64,000 nt of DNA, from assembly GCF_000160695.1 (NCBI RefSeq), contig NZ_GG694010.1:121371-185370 (forward strand), written 5' to 3'. The notes beneath the pieces are model-generated. The model searched no databases. It was not told the DNA's origin and saw only the letters and a list, made by a program, of their open reading frames with translations. Shown in pieces: positions 53,575-62,352 of this stretch (its first letter is position 1; every line of letters begins with the position of its first letter). The stretch is from Centipeda flueggei ATCC 43531. Its GTDB lineage: Bacteria; Bacillota; Negativicutes; Selenomonadales; Selenomonadaceae. A program made the translations under genes and the position numbers.

Positions 53575-54849
53575 TTATTTCACATCGCTCATCACTTCAT
53601 CCATGCTCATGGCACGTGTATGCTTCGTATGGCTCCACTCATGCTCATTGCGGTGAATGAATCCAAGGAAAATGATCGGAATCCACGAGTAGATGAACAC
53701 GGGATAAAGAAGCAGATAGAACCATGCCTTCAGCTTGGCACGCACCTTGATAAGGATAATCATGGGCAGGAGATACTGCCCGATCATGATCGCTGTCATC
53801 AGCTGTGACGGCAGAAATTTATAAATGCTTGTGTAGAAGGGCGGAAACGCCAGCTGTACATAACTGATGATGATGAAGAACGTCGAGATCATAAGAAAAT
53901 GCGGCTGCAGGAGATAGATGCAGCCATCCCAGATGCGTATGTCGCGGCGTTTCCATCCCTCGCGGATCATGGTCGGAATGAAGCGATGTGCCACGTCAAA
54001 CTGCCCCTGCGCCCAACGTTTGCGCTGATTCCACGCCTGTTTGAACGTGAGCGGCTTCTCATCGTAGACAATGGCATCGTGCGCCCACGTTGTCTTAATC
54101 CCCTCGGCAAGCAGCTTCATCGTGAACTCCATGTCCTCCGTAAGACAGGTCGCACGCCAGCCGTGCCGTTTCAGCACATCCGTCGTAATGCACATGCCCG
54201 TCCCGCCGAGGCACGCCGAGAGGCCGATGTTCGTCTTCGCGAGATGTGAGATATGGTCGATGACCCAGAACGCAATCGCAAACGTCCCCGCCACCCATGT
54301 GTCGTAGGGATTCTTTGCATCCAGGTAGCCCTGAATGACCTTATCTCCTTTGAGAAGGCGATTGTTCATCTCCTTGAGGAAATTCGGATGAACGAGGTTG
54401 TCCGCATCAAAGATGGCAACTGCATCATACTGCTTGTCCATCGCAAAGAGCTGCTCAAACATCCACTCGAGCGCAAAACCTTTGCTCTTTTTCGTCGGAT
54501 GTGTGCGCGTGCAGACAATGGCCCCCTCTCTTTCTGCGATCTCGCCCGTATTGTCCGTGCAGTTGTCGGCGATGACGTAGATATCATACAGTTCCTTCGG
54601 GTAGTCGAGACGGCGCAGATTTGCGATGAGCTGGCCAATGACCGCTGCCTCATTGTGGGCGGCAACGACGACGGCAAAGGTTTTCTCCGGTGTCAGGATC
54701 TTTTTCTCTCCATGCCGCCACAGACAGCAAAAACCAATAAAGAAGAAGTACAGCGTAAAGAGCAGAAGAAGGATCTGCATCGGCACCATGACGATATCAA
54801 AGATATGCGCCGGCAGATAGGGCGAAAGTGCATGAAGGATCTCTGTCAT
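53575..54849 (-). CDS. Membrane glycosyltransferase family 2
   Basis: A 424-residue processive-type GT2. An N-terminal membrane anchor (IVMVPMQILLLLFTLYFFFIGF) precedes the catalytic domain, with FAVVVAAHNEAAVIG, IFDADNLVHPNF (DXD), LTEDMEF and QRKRWAQGQ (the QXXRW processivity motif); three or four C-terminal membrane segments follow. It resembles cellulose/chitin/hyaluronan synthase-like enzymes; the polysaccharide product is unknown. It follows pssA by 1 nt. Confidence 0.9.
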   Translation of the reverse strand: MTEILHALSPYLPAHIFDIVMVPMQILLLLFTLYFFFIGFCCLWRHGEKKILTPEKTFAVVVAAHNEAAVIGQLIANLRRLDYPKELYDIYVIADNCTDNTGEIAEREGAIVCTRTHPTKKSKGFALEWMFEQLFAMDKQYDAVAIFDADNLVHPNFLKEMNNRLLKGDKVIQGYLDAKNPYDTWVAGTFAIAFWVIDHISHLAKTNIGLSACLGGTGMCITTDVLKRHGWRATCLTEDMEFTMKLLAEGIKTTWAHDAIVYDEKPLTFKQAWNQRKRWAQGQFDVAHRFIPTMIREGWKRRDIRIWDGCIYLLQPHFLMISTFFIIISYVQLAFPPFYTSIYKFLPSQLMTAIMIGQYLLPMIILIKVRAKLKAWFYLLLYPVFIYSWIPIIFLGFIHRNEHEWSHTKHTRAMSMDEVMSDVK

Positions 54850-54850
54850 A

Positions 54851-55564
54851 TCAGCTTTCCTTTGTTCCCGCAGTCAGAGCAATCACATGATTGATGATGC
54901 CGAAGATCGCATACGCCGCAAAAACAGCTGTAAATACGGCGGGCAAAACGGCCGTCTGTCCGACGCAGAGGATGCCGGCAAACACGATGAGTGCGGCGAG
55001 CTTTGATGCAAAGTAAATCCGTTCCCCGCCGCCCTTAAAGTCCGGGTAGTGAACGTGACTGACCATCAGATAGCCCGTCACAACGACAGCGGCGGGATAA
55101 AGAAGCCCATAGTCGGCAGGGTTGATGCCGAGCGAAAGAAAGAGCCAGGCCGACATGGCGACGAGATTCCCGCCCGCAGGAATAGCAAGTCCCATAAAGT
55201 AGCCGTGCACCACATTGGCATTCACATTAAAACGTGTGAGACGCCACATCCCACAGAGAGCAAAGCAGATCGCTGCCGCTGCACCGACGAGTCCATAGGA
55301 GGAGAGCGCCAGCTTCCACGCGAGCAGCGCGGAGGCGATGCCGAACGAACCGAGATCACAGAGGGAGTCCATTTCCTTGCCGAACTCACTGGACACACCG
55401 AGTGCACGCGCCACACGTCCATCCATGCCGTCCGCAGCGAGTGCGAGCAGGATGAAGATCGCCGCCCAGTCAAGATGTCCTTCCGCCGTTGACAGGATGG
55501 AACACATACCAAAGAACAGATTCATCGCCGTACACAGATTCGGCAGAAACCGTCTGTAATTCAT
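54851..55564 (-). CDS. pssA: CDP-diacylglycerol-serine O-phosphatidyltransferase
   Basis: A 237-residue integral membrane enzyme with the CDP-alcohol phosphotransferase motif DGMDGRVARALGVSSEFGKEMDSLCD (D-G-x2-A-R-x8-G-x3-D-x3-D type). It makes phosphatidylserine for decarboxylation by Psd, encoded upstream with a 4-nt overlap. About seven membrane segments. Standard length for the Firmicute type. Confidence 0.94.
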   Translation of the reverse strand: MNYRRFLPNLCTAMNLFFGMCSILSTAEGHLDWAAIFILLALAADGMDGRVARALGVSSEFGKEMDSLCDLGSFGIASALLAWKLALSSYGLVGAAAAICFALCGMWRLTRFNVNANVVHGYFMGLAIPAGGNLVAMSAWLFLSLGINPADYGLLYPAAVVVTGYLMVSHVHYPDFKGGGERIYFASKLAALIVFAGILCVGQTAVLPAVFTAVFAAYAIFGIINHVIALTAGTKES

Positions 55565-56193
55565 ACGCCTTCAAGCCTCCCCAGGACAGTTCTGCCGCCC
55601 TGTACCTTTTCGCCCTCCTGCACGAGGATCTGCGCGCGCTCCGGCATGACGATCTCAAGGCAGGAGCCGAAACGGATCATCCCATAGATATCCCCCTGCT
55701 CCATTCGGTCGTCGAGCGTCACCCAAGAGACAATGCGCCGCGCAAGAATACCTGCAATCTGTTTCACTGTAATGCGCAGATCTCCGCGGTCGATACCAAT
55801 CAGATGGTGTTCATTTTCAAAGCCGACCTCATCCTTATAGGCAGGGCGGAATCGGCCACAGTAGTATTTCTGCAGTTTGATCTCCCCATCGATGGGGCTT
55901 CGGTTGACGTGCACATTAAAGACTGACATAAAGATGACAACCTTGTTGCACGGTTCGCCGACAAAATCATCCACACCCACGGACGAAATCTCCGTCACCG
56001 TACCATCTGCCGGGGACAGGATGTGATGTTCATCCGCAACAATCGTGCGTGCAGGACTGCGAAAAAAATAGGCGAAGTAGCACGCAAGAACGACGAACGG
56101 AAGCGCAGCATACAAATGCACAAAGGCGCCAAAAATCAACGCCAAAACGAGCGCAGCTCCGATAAACTTATAGCCTTCGCTGACAATGACCAC
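55561..56193 (-). CDS. psd: Phosphatidylserine decarboxylase (short type)
   Basis: About 210 residues, of the short Psd type. N-terminal membrane segments (FIGAALVLALIFGAFVHLYAALPFVVLACYFAYF) precede the catalytic region with SPADGTVTEI, NVHVNRSPIDGEI and the autocleavage site MIRFGSCLEI, which yields the pyruvoyl cofactor at the Ser. It produces phosphatidylethanolamine. The start is GTG at 56193, which has AGGAGG 9 nt upstream; the earlier GTG at 56220 would lie on the promoter -10 box. It is coupled to pssA. Confidence 0.93.
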   Translation of the reverse strand: MVIVSEGYKFIGAALVLALIFGAFVHLYAALPFVVLACYFAYFFRSPARTIVADEHHILSPADGTVTEISSVGVDDFVGEPCNKVVIFMSVFNVHVNRSPIDGEIKLQKYYCGRFRPAYKDEVGFENEHHLIGIDRGDLRITVKQIAGILARRIVSWVTLDDRMEQGDIYGMIRFGSCLEIVMPERAQILVQEGEKVQGGRTVLGRLEGV

Positions 56194-56220
56194 GCAGACG
56201 CGCCTCCTTTTTTCTCTCAC

Positions 56221-56249
56221 ATTATAATGGAAAGCCTATTCTTTGTCCA
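56221..56249 (-). promoter_or_regulatory. Promoter of psd-pssA-glycosyltransferase
   Basis: Minus-strand TGGACA (5 of 6), a 17-nt spacer and perfect TATAAT, 27 nt before the psd start codon. Confidence 0.8.
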
Positions 56250-56324
56250 CAGATGCAAGTCTTATTTTCAACGTACGTCTTTCCTGCTCTGCGCACAGAA
56301 AAACGTCAGTGGAACTTTCACGCT

Positions 56325-57050
56325 TTATTTGCGTGATGCGTGTACTTTCAGGACGAATTTCGGCAGCGCCAGCAACCGACCTGCACGTTTTGGCTGCATC
56401 AGTCCGCGAAAGAGCCATTCCAGTTTTGCCTTCTGCATCCAGTACGGTGCGCGCTTCATCACGCCTGCCATCACGTCGAGCGTCCCGCCGACGCCGATGG
56501 CAGCCGGGACATCGAGCGCCGCGAGATGCGCGGCGATCCACTTCTCCTGCTTCGGCACGCCGAGCGCGACGAGCAAGAGGTCGGGACGTGCCGCTCGAAT
56601 CTCCGCGATGATCGCTGCATTGTCCGCAGGGGAAAAGAATCCGTTGCGCACGCCCACGATCTCGATACCGGGATAGAGTTGTTCTGCCTTTTCCTTTGCC
56701 TTTTCCGCGACGCCGGGGGCAGCGCCGAAGAAGTAGATGCGCCGCCCCTCAGCAGGGGCACGGCGCAGGAGTTCCTGTGCAAGGTCATAGCCTGCAACAC
56801 GCTCGGGCATCGCATGTCCCAGATGGCGCGCTGCCCAGACCGTCCCTGCCCCATCCGGCACGACAAGTGCCGCTGCATTCAGAATGTCACGCAGCTCCTC
56901 ATCATGCGTCGCACGCATAATCATCTCAGCGTTCGCCGTTGCAATCATCACATTAGCCCGTACATCCATTGCCTCAGTCACATGAGCGACAGCCTCTGCC
57001 ATCGTCACTGCATCAACGTTTACACCTAGGATATTCACCTGATCTGCCAA
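56325..57050 (-). CDS. WecG/TagA/CpsF-family glycosyltransferase (GT26)
   Basis: A 241-residue enzyme that transfers an N-acetylhexosamine-type sugar to a lipid-linked acceptor. Family hallmarks are TANAEMIMRA, VVPDGAGTVWAARHLG, FFGAAPGVAEKA, LLVALGVPKQEKWI and IGVGGTLDVMAG. The start codon is TTG with AGGAGG 8 nt upstream. It stands between a terminator after aspS and the psd promoter. Product could be teichoic-acid-like or capsule-like; a diderm surface glycan is likely. Confidence 0.92.
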   Translation of the reverse strand: MADQVNILGVNVDAVTMAEAVAHVTEAMDVRANVMIATANAEMIMRATHDEELRDILNAAALVVPDGAGTVWAARHLGHAMPERVAGYDLAQELLRRAPAEGRRIYFFGAAPGVAEKAKEKAEQLYPGIEIVGVRNGFFSPADNAAIIAEIRAARPDLLLVALGVPKQEKWIAAHLAALDVPAAIGVGGTLDVMAGVMKRAPYWMQKAKLEWLFRGLMQPKRAGRLLALPKFVLKVHASRK

Positions 57051-57092
57051 GTGCAGTTCCTCCTACGTTCATCCACTGCTGTCTCGCGAAAA

Positions 57093-57117
57093 GAGAGCGC
57101 CCGCATGGGACGCCCTC
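57093..57117 (-). terminator. Terminator after aspS
   Basis: GAGGGCGTCCC pairs with GGGCGCTCTC (10 pairs, two G-U) and is followed by TTTTC on the minus strand, 22 nt after the stop. Confidence 0.7.
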
Positions 57118-57138
57118 AAAACGCTTCGCCGCAGCGGT

Positions 57139-58935
57139 TTAATCCGCCTTCTTCTTTGGCACAGCTGTGCGGATATAAAGCTCGCGCAGCTGCTTCTCAT
57201 CGACGGTCGCAGGTGCCTCGCTCATCACATCCGACGCGCTCTGCGTCTTCGGGAATGCAATCACGTCACGGATGGAACGGCGCTTTGCCATCAGCATCAC
57301 GAGACGGTCGAGACCGAAAGCAAGTCCGCCGTGCGGCGGCGTACCGTACTCGAACGCATTCATCATAAAGCCGAAGCGTGCGCGTGCCTCCTCAGGCGTG
57401 AAGCCAAGTGCCTCAAAGACCTGTTCCTGCAGATCGCTGCTGTAGATACGCAGGCTGCCGCCGCCGATCTCAACGCCGTTCAGCACCATGTCATAGGCGT
57501 TTGCCTTGACGCGGCCGGGATCGGACTTCAGGAACGGAACGTCCTCATCGCGCGGCGCGGTGAACGGATGGTGCATCGCCTTGTAGCGCTTCTCCTCCGC
57601 ACTGTACTCAAACATCGGGAAGTCCACGACCCAGAGGAAGCGAAGCGCATCGGGATCGATCAATCCGCGGCGGCGTCCCATCTCAAGACGCAGCTCGCCG
57701 AGTGCCTGTGCCACGACGAGCGGCTGGTCGGCGACGACGAGGAGCAGATCTCCCGTCTTTGCCCCGACGGCATTCTTGATCGTCTCAAAGGTTTCATCGG
57801 AGTAGAACTTCTTGAAGGGCGACTTTACGCCCTCCTCCGTGTACTGAATCCACGCCAGTCCCTTTGCGCCGTAGCCCTGCACATAGGAGACGAGGCCGTC
57901 CAGCTCACGGCGCGGGATATTCGCATAGCCCTCGACGTTGATGACCTTCACGCGGCCGCCCGCCTCCATGACAGCGTTGAACACCTTGAAGTCCGAGCCG
58001 CCGACATAGTCTGTAATGTCCTGCAGCTCCATGCCGAAGCGCAGATCGGGCTTGTCCGAGCCAAAGCGATCCATCGCCTCATCCCACGACATGCGCTGGA
58101 AGGGCGTCTCGATCTTGGCGCCGATGCTCTTTTCAAACAGCTCTTTGACCATCCCCTCCATGAGCGTGAGGATGCTGTCCTGATCCATAAAGGACATCTC
58201 GATATCGAGCTGCGTGAACTCAGGCTGACGATCGGCGCGCAGATCCTCATCGCGGAAGCAGCGCACGATCTGGAAGTACTTCTCAAAGCCCGAGACCATG
58301 AGCAGCTGCTTGAAGATCTGCGGGGACTGCGGCAGCGCATAGAACTCGCCCGGATTGAGACGGCTCGGCACGAGGAAGTCGCGTGCCCCCTCGGGCGTGC
58401 TCTTGCAGAGCATCGGCGTCTCGATCTCAAGGAACCCGCTGCGGTCAAAGAAATCGCGCATAATCTTCGTCACGCGATGACGCAGGATCATATTCGCCTG
58501 CATCTCAGGACGGCGCAGATCGAGGTAGCGATAGCGCAAACGAATCATCTCGTCCACATCGACGCCATCCTGAATATAGAACGGCGGCGTCTTTGCCTTG
58601 TTGAGAATCCGCAGCTCGCTGACGACGATCTCGATCTCCCCTGTCGCCATGTTCGGATTGACCGTCTCCGCACTGCGTGCGCGCACCGTGCCGCGCACGC
58701 AGAGAACGAACTCCGAGCGCAGCGTCTCCGCCTCGTGGAACGTCCCCTCTGCCATTGCCGCCTCATCGAAGACGATCTGCACAAATCCCGAGCGGTCACG
58801 CATATCGACAAAGATCAGCCCGCCGTGGTCACGGCGGCGCGATACCCAGCCGCACAGCGTTACTTCTTCACCCACCTGCTCCTTGCGCAGTATGCCGCAG
58901 CCATGTGTCCGTTTCATTCCCTGCATCGTTTCCAT
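57139..58935 (-). CDS. aspS: Aspartyl-tRNA synthetase
   Basis: A 598-residue class IIb synthetase: OB-fold anticodon domain (EEVTLCGWVSRRRDHGGLIFVDMRD), catalytic core with FLEIETPMLCKSTPEGARDFLVPSR and QSPQIFKQLLM, bacterial insertion domain and the C-terminal GLAFGLDRLVML motif. It is of the bacterial type, which may be non-discriminating. The ATG has GAGGTGAAGG about 6 nt upstream; two later ATGs are possible starts. It follows hisS by 1 nt, the typical hisS-aspS pair. Confidence 0.96.
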   Translation of the reverse strand: METMQGMKRTHGCGILRKEQVGEEVTLCGWVSRRRDHGGLIFVDMRDRSGFVQIVFDEAAMAEGTFHEAETLRSEFVLCVRGTVRARSAETVNPNMATGEIEIVVSELRILNKAKTPPFYIQDGVDVDEMIRLRYRYLDLRRPEMQANMILRHRVTKIMRDFFDRSGFLEIETPMLCKSTPEGARDFLVPSRLNPGEFYALPQSPQIFKQLLMVSGFEKYFQIVRCFRDEDLRADRQPEFTQLDIEMSFMDQDSILTLMEGMVKELFEKSIGAKIETPFQRMSWDEAMDRFGSDKPDLRFGMELQDITDYVGGSDFKVFNAVMEAGGRVKVINVEGYANIPRRELDGLVSYVQGYGAKGLAWIQYTEEGVKSPFKKFYSDETFETIKNAVGAKTGDLLLVVADQPLVVAQALGELRLEMGRRRGLIDPDALRFLWVVDFPMFEYSAEEKRYKAMHHPFTAPRDEDVPFLKSDPGRVKANAYDMVLNGVEIGGGSLRIYSSDLQEQVFEALGFTPEEARARFGFMMNAFEYGTPPHGGLAFGLDRLVMLMAKRRSIRDVIAFPKTQSASDVMSEAPATVDEKQLRELYIRTAVPKKKAD

Positions 58936-58936
58936 C

Positions 58937-60202
58937 TCAGACCTTCACCTCAGAAATCATCTTTTCTACCAAATCGTCAAGCGCACAGGTCTCCTGCGCA
59001 CTCTCCGCCATATCGCGCACGAGTGCCGTATGCGCTGCCAGCTCATCCTCACCGAGGATGACGGCATAGCGCGCACCGGATCGATTCGCCTGCTTCATCT
59101 GCGCCTTCATGCTGCGCCCCGCGTAGTCCATGAGGGCACGCACACCGCCGTGACGCAGCTCATGCAGCAGGGGGAATGCCGCCTTTGCCGCCGCATCACC
59201 GAGCGCGATGAGGAATACATCCGCGGCAGGCGGCTGCACCGGCAGGAGATTCTGCTGCTCCAGTGCGAGCAGGACGCGCTCCAATCCGGCCGCAAAACCG
59301 ACGGCGGGGGTGGGATTCCCTCCGAGCTCCTCGACCAGTCCGTCATAGCGTCCGCCCCCCGCCACGGCACTCTGTGCGCCGAGCGGCGGATAGGCAATCT
59401 CGAACGCCGTCCGCGTGTAGTAGTCGAGCCCCCGCACAAGGCGCGGGTCAAGCTCATAGGAAACGCCTGCCGCCGTCAAATGCTGCTGCACCTGCTCAAA
59501 ATGCTCGGTGCACGCAGGGCACAGGCAGTCTGTAATCGCGGGAGCCCCCGCCATAAACGGCTGCTCCGCATCCCGCTTGCAGTCGAGGATCCGCAGCGGG
59601 CTGCGTGTATAGCGATCCTTGCAGTCATCACAGAGCGTGGGCAGATACTCCTTAAAGTACGCCTGCAGACGCTCCCGATAGACAGGGCGGCAGGCGGGAC
59701 AGCCGACGGAGTTCAGCTTCAGCGTCAGCCCCGTCAAACCAAGTACCGTCAGAAAATCATACGCGAGGAGGATGACCTCGGCATCCAGCGCGGGGCTCTC
59801 CTCGCCGAGTGCCTCCACGCCGAACTGATGAAACTCACGCATCCGCCCTGCCTGTGGGCGGTCATAGCGAAACATCGATCCGATGTAGAAGAGCTTCTGC
59901 AGACCGCCATCCGCATAGAGTTTGTTTTGCAGATAGGCGCGTACGGCAGACGCCGTGTTCTCGGGACGCAGCGTCAGACTGCGGTCGCCGCGGTCGGAGA
60001 AGGTATACATCTCCTTGTCCACGACATCCGTACCGTCGCCGATCCCACGCTGAAAGAGCTCCGTGTGCTCGAACATCGGCGTGCGGATTTCACCGTAGCC
60101 ATAGCGGGCACAGAGATCGCGGATCACATGCTCGACATGTGTCCACGCACCGACCGCGTCAGGCAGTATATCCTTCGTGCCGCGCGGCGCATTCGTCAGC
60201 AT
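58937..60202 (-). CDS. hisS: Histidyl-tRNA synthetase
   Basis: A 421-residue class II synthetase: NAPRGTKDILPD at the N-terminus, motif 2 FYIGSMFRYDRPQAGRMREFHQFG, the histidine-specific LVRGLDYYTRTAFE, and a C-terminal anticodon domain with AGRSMKAQMKQANRSGARYAVI. The ATG overlaps the hemZ stop as TGATG. Confidence 0.97.
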   Translation of the reverse strand: MLTNAPRGTKDILPDAVGAWTHVEHVIRDLCARYGYGEIRTPMFEHTELFQRGIGDGTDVVDKEMYTFSDRGDRSLTLRPENTASAVRAYLQNKLYADGGLQKLFYIGSMFRYDRPQAGRMREFHQFGVEALGEESPALDAEVILLAYDFLTVLGLTGLTLKLNSVGCPACRPVYRERLQAYFKEYLPTLCDDCKDRYTRSPLRILDCKRDAEQPFMAGAPAITDCLCPACTEHFEQVQQHLTAAGVSYELDPRLVRGLDYYTRTAFEIAYPPLGAQSAVAGGGRYDGLVEELGGNPTPAVGFAAGLERVLLALEQQNLLPVQPPAADVFLIALGDAAAKAAFPLLHELRHGGVRALMDYAGRSMKAQMKQANRSGARYAVILGEDELAAHTALVRDMAESAQETCALDDLVEKMISEVKV

Positions 60203-61707
60203 CAGTGCTGTTCCTCCTCGTATTCCGCGCGCAGGAGCGCACGGCGCTTTTCAATATAGACGTCAATATCGCGCAGATAGGTCACAAGATCCTTTGCATG
60301 AAAAGCAGAGTGCAGGCGTCCGCTGCGCACGCCGATCACCTTTGTCGCGGCAGCGCCGCCGATGCCGATGATCGTCTGCCGCTCCTCCATGATGCGGATG
60401 TTGTAGATGCTCTCCGCACCGGGACGGGCATAGCCGACGTTCTCCAGATCGCCGCTCATATAACCCTGCCGATAGAGATAGTAGGGATGGTAGCCCGCCG
60501 CACGGACGGCAGCCGTCGCCGCCGCACTCATGCGCATCGTCTCCGCATCAGACGGCAGCGCGACATGCTCCGTCTCCATCATAAGGCGCAGCCGCGAGCC
60601 GCGCTTCAGTGCAAGTGCGTGGAGGGTGATGTCGTCCGGGCGGAGGGCTGTCACCGCCGCCATCGTCGCACGGACATCCTCTGCCGTTTCGCCCGGCAGA
60701 CCGAGGATCACGTCCATATTGATGTGCACGTCCATCGACGCACGGATGTCCTGCAACATGCGCACAATATCGGACGGCGTATGATGCCGTCCGATGCGCT
60801 CGAGCGTCCGCTCCTGCATCGACTGCGGATTGACACTGACGCGCGTCACCCGATATGCCTTCATCGCTGTGATCTTCGCCGCGCTCATGCTGTCGGGACG
60901 TCCTGCCTCCACTGTGAACTCACGGACAGAAGATCTATAGAAAGCATTATATACCATTTTGAGCATTTCGGCAAAAAAAACATCGGGCAGGCTCGTCGGC
61001 GTCCCTCCCCCGATGTAGATGCACCCGACGGTCAGCCCCAATGTGCGCACATCCTCTGCAGCAGCGGCAAGATCGCGCGCGAGCACATCCATAAATGCAC
61101 GCAGCGTATTCTCCCCCGGCAGGAGATGCGAGGGAAAGGAACAGTAGAGGCAGCGCGAGAGACAGAACGGAATGCCGACGTAGATGCCCACCGTCCGCGC
61201 GTCCTCATGCGCGAGAAACGGAAGCTGACGCACGGCAACCTCCGTCATGAGACGTGCCTTCTCCGCACTGCAGAAATAATCCTCCTGCAATCGCTGCACG
61301 GCAGCGTCGGGCGTCATGCCGCCCCGCAGCCAGCGGTGCACGATCTTCGTTGGGCGCACCCCATGCAGGATGCCCCACGGGGCAGGCGGCAGGGCAAAGC
61401 GGACACGGAAAAACTCGTAGAGATTCCGCTTGATCGTGCGGTGCACCGCTGCACGCGGCAGTTCATCCGTGCGCCCCCCAGAGGAGAACGAAAGGCACTC
61501 ACAGCGCCCATCCAGCGCATAGAGCCAGACCTCCGTCATAACAGAAGGCGGCTCACTGCCCGACGGCCGGTTCACCACCGACAGCTGGGCGTAATCCGCC
61601 TCTCCTACTGTTCCGACGATCTCCACCTTGAAGAGGTTCAGTACCTCATGCACAACCTTGACGATAACCTCGCTGGGATGATTGATGGTGAGCGATCGTA
61701 TTTTCAC
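60202..61707 (-). CDS. hemZ: HemZ-type radical-SAM coproporphyrinogen III dehydrogenase-like
   Basis: A 501-residue protein: an N-terminal region of about 150 residues specific to HemZ, then a radical-SAM core with CLSRCLYCSFPSH (CX3CX2C), YIGGGTPTSLP, EAGRPDS and LGLPGETAEDVRATM, and a C-terminal HemN-like domain. It would act in anaerobic heme synthesis or as a heme-related chaperone. The start is GTG overlapping the fur stop (GTGA), so it is coupled to fur; the frame continues upstream only within fur. Confidence 0.9.
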   Translation of the reverse strand: MKIRSLTINHPSEVIVKVVHEVLNLFKVEIVGTVGEADYAQLSVVNRPSGSEPPSVMTEVWLYALDGRCECLSFSSGGRTDELPRAAVHRTIKRNLYEFFRVRFALPPAPWGILHGVRPTKIVHRWLRGGMTPDAAVQRLQEDYFCSAEKARLMTEVAVRQLPFLAHEDARTVGIYVGIPFCLSRCLYCSFPSHLLPGENTLRAFMDVLARDLAAAAEDVRTLGLTVGCIYIGGGTPTSLPDVFFAEMLKMVYNAFYRSSVREFTVEAGRPDSMSAAKITAMKAYRVTRVSVNPQSMQERTLERIGRHHTPSDIVRMLQDIRASMDVHINMDVILGLPGETAEDVRATMAAVTALRPDDITLHALALKRGSRLRLMMETEHVALPSDAETMRMSAAATAAVRAAGYHPYYLYRQGYMSGDLENVGYARPGAESIYNIRIMEERQTIIGIGGAAATKVIGVRSGRLHSAFHAKDLVTYLRDIDVYIEKRRALLRAEYEEEQH

Positions 61708-62186
61708 GCTTTTTTCTGCTTCTCCCGGCACTTCTTGCAGATGCCGAAGAACTTCGCCTGATGATTCTCCACCAAGAAGCCCGTCTTTTCGAGAATATCC
61801 TGTTCCAGATGATCGAGCATATCCTCCTCGAACTCCGAGATCTCCTTGCACTCCGTGCAGATGAGATGATGATGGAAGTGCTGGTTCGGGTCGATCGGAT
61901 TCAGCTCGTAGGAATACGACCCCTTGTTGCGCTTGTCGAACTCCTTGCCGAACTCGATCTTCTGCAGAATGCCGAGCGAGACCAGAATCTCCAGACTGCG
62001 ATAGACCGTCGCGAGTCCGATCTCCGACTCCGTCCCGCGCAGAATGTCATAGATCTTCTCCGCGCTCAGATGCTCGCTCGGATGATCCAAAATGACCTGC
62101 AGCACAATCTGCCGCTGCGGCGTCATCTTGCGCTGTGTCGCCTGCAGACGCTTCTTCAGATCTTCCATGGTATATGTCTCTGCCAT
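61704..62186 (-). CDS. fur: Fur-family transcriptional regulator
   Basis: A 160-residue regulator: N-terminal winged helix (RKMTPQRQIVLQVILDHPSEHLSAEKIYDIL, GLATVYRSLEIL), then a dimerisation domain with HFHHHLICTECKEI and the structural zinc pair GICKKCREK (two CXXC). The HHH..C2 layout fits Fur, although PerR or Zur cannot be excluded by eye. The start is the ATG with GAGGGGG upstream. Directly followed by hemZ with a 4-nt overlap. Confidence 0.92.
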   Translation of the reverse strand: MAETYTMEDLKKRLQATQRKMTPQRQIVLQVILDHPSEHLSAEKIYDILRGTESEIGLATVYRSLEILVSLGILQKIEFGKEFDKRNKGSYSYELNPIDPNQHFHHHLICTECKEISEFEEDMLDHLEQDILEKTGFLVENHQAKFFGICKKCREKQKKA

Positions 62187-62352
62187 ATCTCTTCCCCCTC
62201 GATCCACCAAGTGGGTCACAATGTATTATCACAATCAATGAGAATAGTATATCACAGTGCGCAAGTTTTTACCATAGTTTATGAAGATAAGGTTTTATGA
62301 TAAACGTTGCAGACAAGACTATGGCCGCAGACAAGACGATGAAGATCTGCCC

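Noticed and set aside
57331-59061. Plus-strand open frame of 576 codons opposite aspS
   Set aside because: Antisense shadow of a clear aspartyl-tRNA synthetase gene.
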